Shown: positions 51,411 through 62,155, counted from the first letter of the stretch. The stretch: 64,000 nt of DNA from Pectinophora gossypiella (GCF_024362695.1 NC_065415.1:11449438-11513437); one strand, 5' to 3'. The notes: a model not told the origin generated them from the sequence alone. Made by a program: numbers and translations.

Positions 51411-52218
51411 CAGTGATGTGTCCCGAGAATATTCCCAATTCGGGAATGTTCCCAAGAGTAAAGAGTTTTATTAACAAATTAATAAAAATGTTATTTCACT
51501 ATCACTACTTAACACCAACAACTACTATGTACACACAAACTAACCTAATGAATTTAAAACAGTTATACACCCACTGCACATGTATCCTCATAAGAAAAAT
51601 ACTATGTAAAACAATCCACACATCACTTTCACTTACCCAAAACAAACAAGTGTCTAAACGCTTCACAAGACGGGCTAGCTACGTCATTCTACCTAAAATC
51701 CGGACAAACTATGGCAAACGGATGATAACTTACGAGGGCGCACAACTTTTTAACAACTTACCTTCACATATAAAAAATATCGAATCTTTAAATGATTTTA
51801 AACGTAAACTAGCTCAATATATTATAATTAAATATCAACCATAACTTGTTTTTGGAGGGATCGTGATGGGAATGTAATTTAATTTAATGTGAAATAAATT
51901 AAGTGTGGTGATTTGTGAAGTTAACTGTGAATTTTCTGTACGAGCGAACATTAGTATTTATTTTATTGTAATCTGTTCTCATGTAAGTGACTTATTTCAT
52001 GTCTTAATGAGAATAAAGAATCTTTGAACCTAAAGAGGTGCAAGAGTTATGTAAAAAGAGCCTTATTACGTAACCTTTAGGCAGATAAGACCAGAGTACA
52101 AGAAAGAACGGTTTGAAAAAAGAAAGCAACCTGTGTCCTTACTGTTAAAAATATTCCAGTTTTTACAACTGGAATGTTCCCAAAGTGGGAATATTATTCT
52201 GGGAACGGCACGTCACTG
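51411..52218. mobile_element. hAT-N element with near-perfect 8-bp TSD
   Basis: Ends CAGTGATGTG and CACGTCACTG are inverted repeats of the hAT type. The flanking octamers GTCACGAT (51403-51410) and GTCATGAT (52219-52226) match at 7 of 8. Inside the left end, GAATATTCCCAATTCGGGAA is palindromic. The right part holds CTTTAGGCAGATAAGACCAG. After removing the nested LINE (51466-52037) the element is about 236 bp, close to the 211-bp copy at 30416-30626. No transposase. Confidence 0.8.
51466..52030 (+). pseudogene. LINE (CR1/jockey-type) C-terminal fragment nested in the hAT element
   Basis: 565 bp flanked by exact TAAAGAG copies (51459-51465 and 52031-52037). From about 51480 it encodes the end of a reverse-transcriptase ORF: SLTQNKQVSKRFTRRASYVI, then GKRMITYEGAQLFNNLPSHI, NDFKRKLAQY and a stop at about 51842. 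A ~190-base 3'UTR follows, with GAATAAAG before the end. The coding part is intact in frame but covers only the last ~120 residues, so it cannot work alone. Confidence 0.85.
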
Positions 52219-52424
52219 GTCATGATAGGCCTTCGTCCACGGCCAATGAAACTAACCTAATAGATATTTAGCAGGTCCCTTTTGTTTATCCTTTTTCGTA
52301 GTTTTGGTCGAATGAGGAAACTTATTATTGGTAAACGGCTTTGATGAGAAAGGTTTGTATTTTTCTTCTTTTGTGTGGGTTGTGAGATCAATGACGACCT
52401 CATGAACATACACCTATCCCCAAA

Positions 52425-52850
52425 TTGTTGTTGGGTTACAGGTTCAAATTCCAGCAAAGGCTTAATAAAGTAATGATTTTAAATTTTTGTTTTCGAATTC
52501 GTTTGAATAATAAATCATTATCACGTGCTCAGTGGTGAAGGAAAAGATCGTGAGGAAACCCACATTCCCGAGAAATGCATTTTCGGAGGTATAACATAAC
52601 ATAACATAACAAATACTTTATTGCACAAACAGGAAAAAACAAAATACAAAACAAAAGAGAAATAGAATTAGTACAATAGGCGGCAAGGTACAATACGTAT
52701 GTGATGTGACCTAATCTATATTGGGCTGGTTTTCCCTTCGCGGGTTAGAAGGTCAGACAAACAGTCACTTCTGTAAAAAACCGGACCTGTCAAATTGACA
52801 GGTTAGGTAAGCGGACCCTGTAGAAGACGTGATAACGCTAGGAAGATGAT
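52425..52850 (+). mobile_element. SINE-D, 5'-truncated, split by a LINE tail
   Basis: From the B-box region (GGTTACAGGTTCAAATTCC) through CACGTGCTCAGTGGTGAAGG and ATGCATTTTCGGAGGTAT (to 52592), resuming near 52706 with GTGACCTAATCTATATTGGG to GATGATGATG. The interruption, 52593-52705, is a reversed LINE 3' end (AACATAACATAACATAAC, ATACTTTATTGCACAAACAG) matching 2237-2320. Confidence 0.82.
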
Positions 52851-53684
52851 GATGAAGTAAGTAAGTATCCATGGCACTGTCAAGGATGATTTGAGAAAAT
52901 CAGACGAAATGCTACTTAATGGATCGCTTAATTAGCTCCGATCTTAAGCAGTGTAAAAAATTAAATAAATCTTGTATAGGTGGTTGTCTTGTTTAGGTGT
53001 TAAAGCGTTTGAAAAAGGAATTCGATAGTTGATTGGTAAACTTACAGAGACCTATATTTTATAAAGTTTTTCTGACCTAAGAGATAAAGCACGCCAGACG
53101 CTTAGTGTGGGTGGTGTTGGGTAATTTGGCTGTATTTTAAATCTTTTTAAATTAAGAACAAATACCTACAATACATTGCATTAATCCACGTACGTAATCT
53201 CAAACGCGCTACGCTAAGCTGCCATAACTCGTTAAAACACAAGCCTTTGCTACTCTTGGTTTAAAACGTTGTAGTATTGTTTGTTGACAATTGCAACATA
53301 AAAATACCTTTTAAAAAAAAGGTTAAAAAAATATAAATTCTTTACTTTTTAATAAATTTTTCAAACGGGTTTGTAACCTTTGTAATTACTTAAAGTGAAT
53401 TATATGCGAAGTGTCAGAACAATCAGCGTTTTTACTACAGTCAACGAGTTGTGAAACTATTAAACCACACTCATCTTAACATTGCTCATAAGTGATCCAA
53501 TAGTTTATGACAATGATTGACAAGTTTGACTTTTCAACCTATTTATTACGTATTAAAGTTTAAATAGGTTGGCCAATAAACGACTAAGTAATGTCCGCCC
53601 TTTTGTGATAACGACTCAAGTATAATGGGTATGTTCGGGCGGGGCTCGCTTTATGAAGGGCTTTTTGACGCCTGATATGGTTTA
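52851..53684. other. No gene seen
   Basis: Non-coding AT-rich DNA. Confidence 0.35.
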
Positions 53685-53691
53685 CAAATAT

Positions 53692-53982
53692 CATCATCAT
53701 CAGCCCATTAACGTCCCCACTGCTGGGGCACGGGCCTTCCCTATGGAAGGATAGGGAGATCGGGCCTTAAACCATCACGCGGGCCCAGTGCGGATTGATG
53801 GTTATTAACGACTGCTAATGCAGCCGGGACCAACGGCTTAACGTGCCTTCCGAAGCACGGAGGAGCTCGAGATGAGAACTTTTCTTTTTGTGGTCACCCA
53901 TCCTATGACCGGCCTTTGCGAAAGTTGCTTAACTTCAACAATCGCAGACCGAGCACGTATACCGCTGCGCCACCGAGCTCCT
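53692..53982 (-). mobile_element. SINE-B, full length, 7-bp TSD
   Basis: The cleanest copy: tail CATCATCATCAGCCC, GGGCCCAGTGCGGATTGATG, intact central domain (GGGACCAACGGCTTAACGTG, CCTTCCGAAGCACG), 5S-like blocks GGTCACCCATCC and GTTGCTTAAC 20 bases apart, and head CCGCTGCGCCACCGAGCTCC. CAAATAT flanks it (53685-53691, 53983-53989). Confidence 0.9.
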
Positions 53983-53989
53983 CAAATAT

Positions 53990-54305
53990 TTGTGTCTTTT
54001 TATGTGTTTGACGTATTTTAGTGTAGGTCTTTAATTTGACTATGTTATATAATATTGTATTGTGAAATACTATATTGGATTTTTAATATTTGAAACTGGA
54101 ATATAATATGACGACTCAAATGTTCAGAAGTAACACGATTGTCTTAGGATGGTATTAGTAAACTAATCTCAGCTTCGAAACTACTCTCAAGATCATGTCA
54201 ATGCGACAGTTCTTATATAAAAACAGGGACTTGAGCATGGTCTTGAGGGCAGTCTCAGCTGAGATTAGTTTATTAATACTACCCTTACTCTGGACCGAAC
54301 AAATA
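53990..54305. other. No gene; short inverted repeat
   Basis: TAATCTCAGCTTCG (54163) and CAGCTGAGATTAG (54257), with TTGAGAGTAGT-like and AAGATCATG/CATGGTCTTGA strings between, form a ~110-base imperfect foldback. Confidence 0.4.
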
Positions 54306-54760
54306 GTAACATCGTAACGAAAACTTTGAGGGATGATTCTGGCCATGATTCTGAGTTGATATCAAATGGAATTTTCCGTCGCAAAAGTATGGAACGAAAT
54401 AAATTAAAAAAGCACTAAAATTATCATGAAATTTCCGATAGGAAATTCCACTTGATATCGACTCAGAATCATGGTCTGTTTCATCTCCTTCAGTATTCGT
54501 TACGGTGTCACTAACACCCATACGTACTTGTATGGCAACCTGTATGTACTTGTACGGGGTGTAAGTGATATCGTAACAAATACCGAGAGGGATGATTCAG
54601 CTCATTATTCCGAGATAATATCAAGTAGAATTTTCCATCGCAAAAGTTAATAATTAAAAAAATATATATATGCGACGGAAAATTCCATTTGATATTAACT
54701 CAGAATCATGGTCTGAATCACCCTCTCAGTATTCGTTACGATTTCACTAACACCCTGTAT
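54306..54760. mobile_element. Compound element: two M1 MITEs in tandem, second locus
   Basis: First unit 54306-54520 (its outermost ~12 bases are missing), linker with CATACGTACTTGTATGGCAA, second unit 54555-54760 (GGGGTGTAAGTGATATCG ... CACTAACACCCTGTAT). Order, orientation and linker equal those at 45569-46060. Confidence 0.85.
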
Positions 54761-55230
54761 AATCCCAACATTATGTTGTTTATTGGGGTCTGGATGATTA
54801 CGTTGAAACTCACTGAATATTACATTCAAACGATTTTAAGGGAAAATTACAAAGATTTAACCTTGCCCTTGCCTTTGTGACCTAGACACTACGTCTCTTT
54901 GAATTGTAAGATTGTAAGTATTTATCCAACTCAACAATTAAATAAAGATCTATGTCGACGAAGTTAAAATAATAAGACCCGTTGCTTACAAAGTAAATGT
55001 TTGTTTATTTGCAACCATGACAAGTATGGTGAAATACACAATTTTTGTCACGCGTGATTAAGTATAAGCAAGATGGTCGTACATTGACCAAATTAGAGAT
55101 GTCCTTAGAAAATGTTCAGTACGATCTACTCTGAACCGGCGTGTGTATATGAAACGATTGATGAATGTAGAGGAAGCAAGAGAAGTGTGTCAGGATCGAA
55201 GCAAAGGGAAATAGGCGTGAGTTTATGTAT
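54761..55230. other. No gene seen
   Basis: Non-coding. Confidence 0.35.
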
Positions 55231-55738
55231 ATGTCGTGGCCAGATCGTATAATTGATCATTAATTTCATGACGTGTTCGACCATTTCATGAAATGGTCGT
55301 ATTTCATGAAATAGCCAACTTAAGTTGACCATATCGTTGAAACGTCAACGTTTAATGATATTTCAATCAACGTTTGGCCATATTGTTAATGCAGGCGGTT
55401 TCCATGCTATGTTGTGTGTAAAAATGCGAATAGTCGATTAATTTCTTAGGTTCAAAATTATGTACCTGTTCGATATGGAAAATTGATTCATCGATGCCAC
55501 TACCGGTGGATAATGTTACTAATTTTACGATATGATTGCTAACGTTTGGCCATATCATGAAGTAATCATGCATTTAGTTGCTCATATCATTAATTTTTTT
55601 GTGTTCATTGTCAAAGTTCTGGCCAAACTACGACATGATATTGCCAACCAGTGATATTCTATTTCATGAAATATGACCATTTCATGAAATGATCGAGCAC
55701 ATCCTGAAATGATCAATTCTAAGATCTGGCCACGACAT
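55231..55738. mobile_element. MITE M6, copy 2
   Basis: ATGTCGTGGCCAGATCGTAT at the left, the complement of AAGATCTGGCCACGACAT at the right. Contains ATTTCATGAAAT and ATTTCATGAAATAGCCAACT and the same interior as copy 1 (ACCGGTGGATAATGTTACTA), with scattered differences and a short extra stretch near 55640-55665. Confidence 0.85.
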
Positions 55739-55764
55739 GTATTATGTATGTATGGATGTGATTA

Positions 55765-55880
55765 AGTCATCATCAATTTAAGAGCCACGCTCTTGTCGGT
55801 GTAGCATTTTCCATTCCAGTCTATCAAAGGCCAATTCCTTGACTTCCCTATAAGACACGACGTTAACCTTTTCTATCCTT
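55765..55880 (-). pseudogene. LINE-Q fragment, minus strand
   Basis: AAGAGCCACGCTCTTGTCGG is the reversed end of the MLHRQERGS codons; upstream it encodes the VVSYREVKELAFD region. It ends at the start of KEKV. Confidence 0.7.
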
Positions 55881-56762
55881 TTTTTGTTGTGATTAAGTAC
55901 TTTGCCTGAAAACAGATTTGCTTAAAAATCTGAATGTAGGTATGTAAATATTATACCAGAACTACTTTCACGCTAGCATAGGTCTGGCTTCACTAAGTAA
56001 TACAATCTTAATTAAACAAATTCTAATTAAGTCTAGCTCTACTCCTTACTTGTTACTTGCACCTAAATTAGAATTTGTGCAATTAAGAGCATGCGTCAGA
56101 AAATAATGTGAAATGTGTTTTCATAAACATTATTATACTCGTACCTATGTTAAACAAATGTGTGTGTGTGTGGTTATGTGTGTATTTCTATGTTAAACAT
56201 AGAAATAATTTCTGTTTCGTTATTTATTTTTCTGTTTTTATTTTTATTTTCTTCTCCTTTAATATGATAAAGTGTTGGTTTTATTAAATGATTGCATTTT
56301 CTTGATTAAAATTACCATAATTAATTATTATTATTATTGGTTTTCATTTTATTTTCTATATATTTGTTTATTTTTTTTGTTTATTCACACCATAAAAGTG
56401 AAATTCACATTAAAGGACATCTTATGTGTATTCTTGATTCGACAACTGATTGATCCGTTAGATTCCAATCAGTGATTCAATCAATTTTAGAGCTTCAATA
56501 GTGCATTACTGCGTAGTATTAATAATATTAATCTTGCTACGGTTCAACGATGCGTTTGAATAGCTCTGGCTGTCAGACCGTTGCAAATGGATTAAGACCA
56601 TTATACTAATAAACATAATGATACTAAGTAAACAGACATTGTTGGAGCATCGTACTGTGGCTACTAATGTTAGTAATGTGCTTGTTGGGTGTATGTGGGT
56701 AGTTGATAGATTGTTTGTGTTCTTAAACGTACCTAGATATGTAATTGAACGGAGGAAAAGGG
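55881..56762. other. No gene seen
   Basis: AT-rich; TG run at 56160-56172. Overlapping short frames on both strands have no motifs. Confidence 0.35.
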
Positions 56763-56932
56763 GTCCGTCCCGGAGGGGACATAACAAAAATCACTTTGTA
56801 ATCCCTAGTTTTGATGAATTAAGTATGTAGTTGTTATATGAGTCATAGTAGGGCCTTTGGCGGTTCAATAGTAACCCTGGTAGGTTGACGAGGTCGGCTA
56901 TTGATCTCACAATACACAGAAGACAAGAAGAT
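56763..56932 (+). mobile_element. SINE-A, internally deleted remnant
   Basis: GGAGGGGACATAACAAAAATC, CACTTTGTAATCCCTAGTTTT, then directly TGTAGTTGTTATATGAGTCA and GGGCCTTTGGCGGTTCAATA to the end. Central domain missing. Confidence 0.7.
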
Positions 56933-57521
56933 AATCCACCCATTGCTTATAATGTGCCTGTTGAGAGTGCATATAGTTGAAACGATTATCGAAAGCAAAA
57001 GCAAAATAACATTACGTACTAATTTTTTGTTGAAAAACTGACAAAGAAATTTTAAAAAAACAATGGTACATAATACAATTGATAAGTATAAAAAGAAACA
57101 TCGTCGTTAACAGTGCCTTTTCGTGTGCATCAGAGATAATTGATATCACGTAAGGCTCGCTCCCTATTACATGGGACTTAAATATAGGCTGTTGGGTGTA
57201 TTGGACATACTATATACCTCTGCCTACCCTTTTAGGGATACAAGCGCATTGCTATGTTATGTTATGTTTGTGCGGGTTGCATAGTAAAGTCGCTGTAGGT
57301 AGTTTACTACTGAGCTATCTTTCAAAATTATACATCAAATGACCCCTTATCAAAGAACAATGAAGTTTATACCAGTGCACTTATATCTTCGCGCGAGATG
57401 ACATTTATCCAACCTTATTTATCGAAAATTTACTTTTCAATTGCCAGTTTTAAATTTTGCCAGCGTTCAAAAATGGAAAGCTTGCAATATCGTAATGTAT
57501 TATTTACAGTGGCCACACTGA
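56933..57521. other. No gene seen
   Basis: Non-coding except that the sequence just upstream of 57522 (TTATTTACAG at 57500-57509) resembles a splice acceptor; the following frame has an immediate stop, so it is not persuasive. Confidence 0.3.
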
Positions 57522-57833
57522 AACGATATACATCCTCTGACCTGGTTCGTGATATTCATGTATGGCAATAATTTATCGCACGGCGCATTATTGAAATTAA
57601 AAGCACTTCCAATGCGGGACCGTGTAAATTATCGCAATATAACTAATGGATTACGGTATATAACGGTTTTACATGATTTCGATATGCTGATAAACGTAAA
57701 TAGAGTTGGTATTTACAGAACACATTTTCTTGAAGCTCCGTCCATAACAACAATAACGACCATTGGCTCTGGGACTAAGTACCTACCTATATTGGAGCAT
57801 TTGCAGCTGTACATTTTGTGTACAGGGTGTTAG
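57522..57833 (+). pseudogene. Open frame, left copy of a duplicated segment
   Basis: After an in-frame TGA at 57519-57521 the frame reads through MYGNNLSHGALLKLKAL and the block ITVLHDFDMLINVNRV, IYRTHFLEAPSITTITTIGS to a stop inside the M1 MITE. Not recognised as any family. The block from about 57659 recurs at 58052 with the same reading frame. Two 8-base additions (near 57777 and 57793) distinguish this copy. It may be exonic or a piece of an old element. Confidence 0.3.
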
Positions 57834-58053
57834 TTACATCGTAATGAATACTAAGGGCATCACCGTTAGACCATGATTTTGAGTTAATATCAAGTGGAAC
57901 CTTCCGTTGCAAAATTCATGATTTTTTTAGTTTTTTTAAATTATTTTCAATTTTATACTTTTGTGACGGAAAATTCCATTTGATATCAACTTAGAATCAT
58001 GATCTGAATCATCCCTCAAAGTTTTCGTTACGATGTCACTAACACCCTGTATA
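57821..58053. mobile_element. MITE M1 between duplicated segments
   Basis: 233 bp, TACAGGGTGTTAGTTACATC to CACTAACACCCTGTATA, with TA at both ends and the usual inner palindrome. It sits exactly at the junction between the two duplicated copies. Confidence 0.85.
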
Positions 58054-58224
58054 ACGGTTTTACATGATTTCGATATGCTGATAAACGTAAATAGAGTTTG
58101 TATTTACAGAACACATTTTCTTGAAGCTCCGACCATAACAGTAATAACGACCATTGGCTCTGGGACTACCTATATTGCAGCTGTACATTTCGCATATACG
58201 TTGCTTAAAGATATGACTATTTAA
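58052..58224 (+). pseudogene. Open frame, right copy of a duplicated segment
   Basis: Encodes ITVLHDFDMLINVNRV, IYRTHFLEAPTITVITTIGS and continues past the end of the left copy with YIAAVHFAYTLLKDMTI and a stop. Nucleotide differences from the left copy are few, so the duplication is fairly young. Function unknown. Confidence 0.3.
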
Positions 58225-58239
58225 AAACAGCATAACATA

Positions 58240-58400
58240 ATCTTTTCGGATCATCGTACTTTTAGACAATCAGGTGATTAATCTGTACCTAATGTCCTAA
58301 CCAAATTAGGTATCAAGTGATTTTTGTGATATGCCTCCACCAGGATTCGAACCCGGAACTTCCGGATCGTGAGTCCAACGCTCAACCACTGGACCGCACT
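58240..58400 (-). mobile_element. SINE-A head half, minus strand
   Basis: GACAATCAGGTGATTAATCT, CACCAGGATTCGAACCCGG (B box reversed), CCGGATCGTGAGTCCAACGC and CAACCACTGGACC. The central domain is cut off at its edge. Confidence 0.75.
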
Positions 58401-58429
58401 GAGTATTCTGTGTAAATAAAACCATAATA

Positions 58430-58537
58430 CCAATCCGCTCTGGGCCCGCGTGGTGGTTTAAGGCCCGATCTCCCTATCCATCCATAGGGAAGGCCCGTGC
58501 CCCAGCAGTCGGGACGTTAATGGGCTGGTGATGATGA
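58430..58537 (+). mobile_element. SINE-B 3' end
   Basis: CCAATCCGCTCTGGGCCCGC, ATCTCCCTATCCATCCATAG, GTGCCCCAGCAGTCGGGACG and TGGGCTGGTGATGATGA. Only the tail. Confidence 0.8.
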
Positions 58538-59645
58538 AAACCATAATATGTGCTCGCGATCCTCAGCAGTGAGGGAACGACAAAGACACCAAGTGTGGGT
58601 ATTGTTAGACATCTTATGGATCTGCCAACTATAATAAGGATTAGAGTGCGTATAAATTTTAACATAGATATCATAATATATAAGCCGCACGTGTTTAGAA
58701 TAATAATACGTGCATGGAATAAAGTGCTTAATATGTATACTACATTATAGATGTGTAGTGTTATCTAAGTAGAGTGAAGTCGGGCAATGAAATTAATTTA
58801 ACACCGGCTGATACGTGACAAGTCCTGAATGATGAGGGTAGGACAGGGACTGCCGACGTGAAAGTACAACTGAATACAAACTTGCGCTTACGATCTTCGT
58901 TAGGAGTCGGATTTAACACAAACTGCTACTTAAAAGTACTTGGTTCAATGACTCTTAATTAATAAATAATAATTAATTTTCATTTAATTAGTTTGTTCTC
59001 ATTTAACATTATACATTAAACATAGCCTAGAGAATGCAACCCCGATTCGAGATCGCAAATTCGAAATCCCGCGGGATTGGAAATATCATTCCCGCGAGAT
59101 CCCAAAATTATCGGGAAATTATCGGGATCTCGTCTAGTTCATAGAAAAAAGTAAAGTAAAAATGAAAACTGCATGTTTGTGATACTGAAGTTAATTAAAA
59201 CAAAATATTTTTTGAAAGAAAACAAAAACCTTTATTCTTCAATATTACTAACTAAATATTTGGCATAATCAATAAGTATAACTCAAAGAGAGTCGCCCAA
59301 TCCCGTCAATCTCGAACGGGATCTCGCTAAATTAGGCTTCGGGATTGATCCCTAAAAATTAGACAAGATCTCGCGAGATCGGGATATTCCTGTATTCCCA
59401 AAGAGTTAAGTACAGAAATGCATAGTATACACCTACTCCTAGCCAGCTATGCTTAAGTCTTTCATTTGTTGTCTCCATTTGTTCTTAATTATTAACTGTA
59501 AGTTTTCCCTTGTAGTGTTGTAGTTCAAATTCGTACATAATTTAAATGAGTAAGTACCCTAAGGATACTCTAAGGATATTCTATATCAGGGGTCATCAGA
59601 TGGCGGACTGCGATCCGGGAACTAGAAGAATTTTAATCTAAGAAT
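58538..59645. other. No gene; GC-richer block at 59036-59398
   Basis: 59036-59130 and 59290-59398 contain repeated CCCGCGGGATT, CGGGATCTCG and CTCGCGAGATCGGGAT strings in both senses, around a 150-base AT-rich middle. This looks like the two ends of an inverted-repeat element, possibly hAT-like, but I could not define its termini. Confidence 0.35.
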
Positions 59646-60096
59646 GGTGCTGATTTCAGTACACACCTTCTAATGTTAAGTCATACCTGACATTTTCTTA
59701 TCCGCTGAAAAAGAAAGGGACGGGTAATCGACAGCCATTAACATTTACGTCAATTTTAGGCAAAAGTTTAGAAAACTCTTCCAAAATTTTATATTGGCGA
59801 ATAACCCCTACAGAATTCATAAAAAAAATCATTTATTTCAGACATGATAGTCCATATTACATTCAATACACACTGCCAAAAACAATCAAATTCAAATTAC
59901 TTACATAATTATTATAAAACCAACGAATGAAGAATCAAGGTGATAGCACACGTCAAACGGATAACATATGAGCGATATTTAATCACCAGGGTTATTCTTT
60001 CATTTTAAAATTAACAATTTCCTTTTCGGTGAATAAGAAAATGACGGGTAAGTGCAACTTAAAACAAAATTAGGAGGTGTCTGCAGGAATCGGGGC
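59646..60096. mobile_element. MITE M3 with a LINE-tail insertion
   Basis: Left end degenerate (CTGATTTCAGTACACACCTT), then TATCCGCTGAAAAAGAAAGG. The right end is excellent (TTAGGAGGTGTCTGCAGGAA, TCGGGGCC). At about 59819-59935 an AAAAAAAATCATTTATTTCA stretch is the reversed 3' end of a LINE, bordered by similar AGAATTCA / AGAATCAA strings. Confidence 0.7.
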
Positions 60097-60349
60097 CGAA
60101 ATGTGTGGCAATTCAATTTGGCCTGCTCTGTGTTTGCCGCTAATCTGATAGCCCGAGACAACAGCTCGCCGTGGTAGTTTTGAATTTGGAATTCGTGATG
60201 GAATTTATATTATAAAACCTGGTTGCTAGTCATCATCTACCCCATGATGATACCAACTACGGCCCGGTTCACGCAACATGATGCATCTGAACCTGAAACC
60301 TCGCCTGACCCGCTGTTTGAGTCCTCCAGTAAGTCGTTTTAATTTTGTA

Positions 60350-60424
60350 AAACGCGAGAGAGCTTTTGGATCCCGTTTGTCCGGCCAAGTATCCCAGACA
60401 AATCTACAATAAGTCACATCAAAA
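60350..60424 (+). mobile_element. LINE-P 3' remnant
   Basis: CCCGTTTGTCCGGCCAAGTA and AATCTACAATAAGTCACATC with AAAA match the LINE-P 3' end. Upstream sequence is too diverged to join. Confidence 0.55.
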
Positions 60425-60764
60425 TCCTTTTTATTTAAAATTTTGAATATACAATACAATAATACGCTTTATTGCATTAAATAAAAATAAAAGACAATAA
60501 AAGTTACAGCGCTTTGTTCTTGGAAACATTTTATTATAAACGGAACGATTTAGATATTTTAATATAAAGTAGTATAGATAAGTGGCTGGATTATATACTG
60601 TAAACAGAACTGTATGTATATGCTTACTCATAGATAACAACATCTATTACAAACAAATATAATGTAGTTTCGAAAACAAAAAATGTAATTACACAGTTGA
60701 AAAAACCTGAGTTTTTTCCCGTTTATTTACGGTCATCTTGCATACACACATTTATTTCCTATTA
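60425..60764. other. No gene; possible LINE tail
   Basis: ATACAATACAATAATACGCT with TTTATTGCATTAAATA (60450-60485) is the reverse of a LINE tail. The rest is AT-rich. Confidence 0.4.
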
Positions 60765-61215
60765 GGAAAGAGAGGAAGGGGAAGACCAAGAAGAGCTTAG
60801 AGACCCTCCACACTAGCGTCTTTCGAGCGTAGTCGTCGTGCCAGCGTCTGCGCAACGTCGACGCCGCGGCTCGCTCCCGCGCACGCTTGGCGTTCGGCAG
60901 CCGGCCAGCACTGGCGCTAGCCCCCGCACTAGCGCCTCTCGAGGGTCGTCATCGTGCCAACGTCCGCTAAACGTCCACGCGACGTCGACGACGCGGCGAC
61001 GCGAAGCCAGTGCTGGCCGGCTGCCGAACGCCGAGCGTGCGCGGTCTCTCACATGGAACAGATTAAAGAGAAGGTGAACGTTGTGCCACCATCGAAGACC
61101 AATTCTATAAGAATAAGGAAGTATAGAATAGAATAGAACCAAGTAGAAGTATAGAATTGGCCTTCGATAGACAAGAATGGAGAATGCTACATCGACAAGA
61201 GCGTGGCTCTTAAAT
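60765..61215 (+). pseudogene. LINE-Q C-terminal fragment interrupted by a Harbinger-type MITE
   Basis: GGAAAGAGAGGAAGGGGAAG up to AAGAGCTTA (60799), resuming at CATGGAACAGATTAAAGAGA (61052) and ending with the MLHRQERGS codons and stop. The KVNVVSYREVK region is further damaged by an insertion with AGAATAGAATAGAACC. The same stretch is uninterrupted at 31309-31471. Confidence 0.8.
60800..61048. mobile_element. Harbinger-N MITE, 249 bp, TTA-type target
   Basis: GAGACC and GGTCTC at the ends, with TTA (60797-60799) and TCA (61049-61051) beside them; the empty-site sequence at 31309-31471 shows a single TTA. Three-base TTA/TWA duplication is the hallmark of PIF/Harbinger. Inside, a 35-base inverted repeat (GCCGGCCAGCACTGGC and its complement) and two direct copies of CACTAGCGYCTYTCGAG occur. 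It is far more GC-rich than the surroundings. Open frames on both strands across it follow from the GC content and are not genes. Confidence 0.78.
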
Positions 61216-61770
61216 TAGTGATGTGATATTGTTGAAAATCACATGAGAATGTGATGTTTCAAAATGGTACTTATGAAGTTACGACGTATTCACTATAAGA
61301 TGACGATACGAGCTTCTGGATTCAAAGCAATATATTTGTACTCGTTATTTTAGTTTGAATTATATATGTTTTAAAAAGATACTTAATTAATGTACTTAGG
61401 TTAGATTATGCTACATCAATCTGGACAGTAGGTATGTTCCATATCATTTTCTCCATACCACTTTCTACCATTGAAAGGAAGCCTGTGCAAATGAGAGGGA
61501 CGTAAAATCTAGAGGTATTATGTAAGTAGTTAAATCAAGTGTTCAAAACAATATAGATAAAAGGAAACAAAGCGGACTCGTGTATGGCATTACGATAATT
61601 TTCCTGTTAGGCTTCTCAAGAAATTATTGAAGTCTTCATTAATTTTCTTTGAAGTGGAAACGAGATTTTCTTGTGAAACTTAAGATGCTAACTACCTTAT
61701 ACATACATAGGTACATACAATTCTTACGCCCGTAATATTACCGTCTGTTGTGTTCTGTATATTTGTTAAC
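61216..61770. other. No gene seen
   Basis: Non-coding. ATACATACATAGGTACATAC with ACGCCCGTAAT near 61700-61735 is a Repeat-E trace. Confidence 0.35.
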
Positions 61771-62092
61771 GGCCTCCGTGGTCCAGTGGTTGAGCTTTGG
61801 GCTCACGATCCGGAGATCTCGGGTTCGAATCCCGGTGGGGACATATCACAAAAAAATCACTTTGTGATCCTTAGTTTGATTAGGACATTACAGGCTGATC
61901 ATCTGATTGTCCAAAAAGTAAGACGATCCGTTTCGGAAGGCACGTTAAGCCGTTGTTCCCGGTTACTACTTACTGATGTAAGTAAGTAGTCGGTACAGGA
62001 GCCATGTCAGGGGCCTTTGGCGGCTCAATAATAACCCTGACACCAAGGTTGATGTGGTTGGTAATTCACCTCACAACCCACACGAAAGAAGA
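61771..62092 (+). mobile_element. SINE-A, full length
   Basis: Head with A box TGGTCCAGTGG and B box GGTTCGAATCC, then CACTTTGTGATCC, GGACATTACAGGCTGATCAT, central domain (TTTCGGAAGGCACGTTAAGC), TACTTACTGATGTAAGTAAG, and tail with GACACCAAGGTTGATG to AAGAAGA. Confidence 0.9.
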
Positions 62093-62155
62093 TTATTTGT
62101 GGCTCTGCCCACCTCATTAGTGATTACGGCCGTGAGTTTATGTATCTATGTATGT
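62093..62155 (-). repeat. Repeat-E fragment
   Basis: GGCTCTGCCCACCTCATTAG and GATTACGGCCGTGAGTTTAT, the reversed start of Repeat-E, directly after SINE-A. Confidence 0.6.

Noticed and set aside
51329..51482. Extension of the 171-codon LINE frame upstream of the insertion
   Set aside because: The first ~45 codons cross the hAT end and the TSD, so they are accidental read-through. Only the part after 51466 is LINE.
57522..58224. Possible N-terminal-nucleophile hydrolase, from TTIGSGTTYIAAVHFAYTLL
   Set aside because: The GSG..A pattern is too short and the surrounding residues do not follow proteasome or HslV subunits, so no function was assigned.
60813..61142. 109-codon Arg-rich frame on the minus strand and two on the plus strand
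   Set aside because: They are produced by the GC-rich Harbinger-type MITE. Palindromic GC-rich DNA keeps several frames open by chance.
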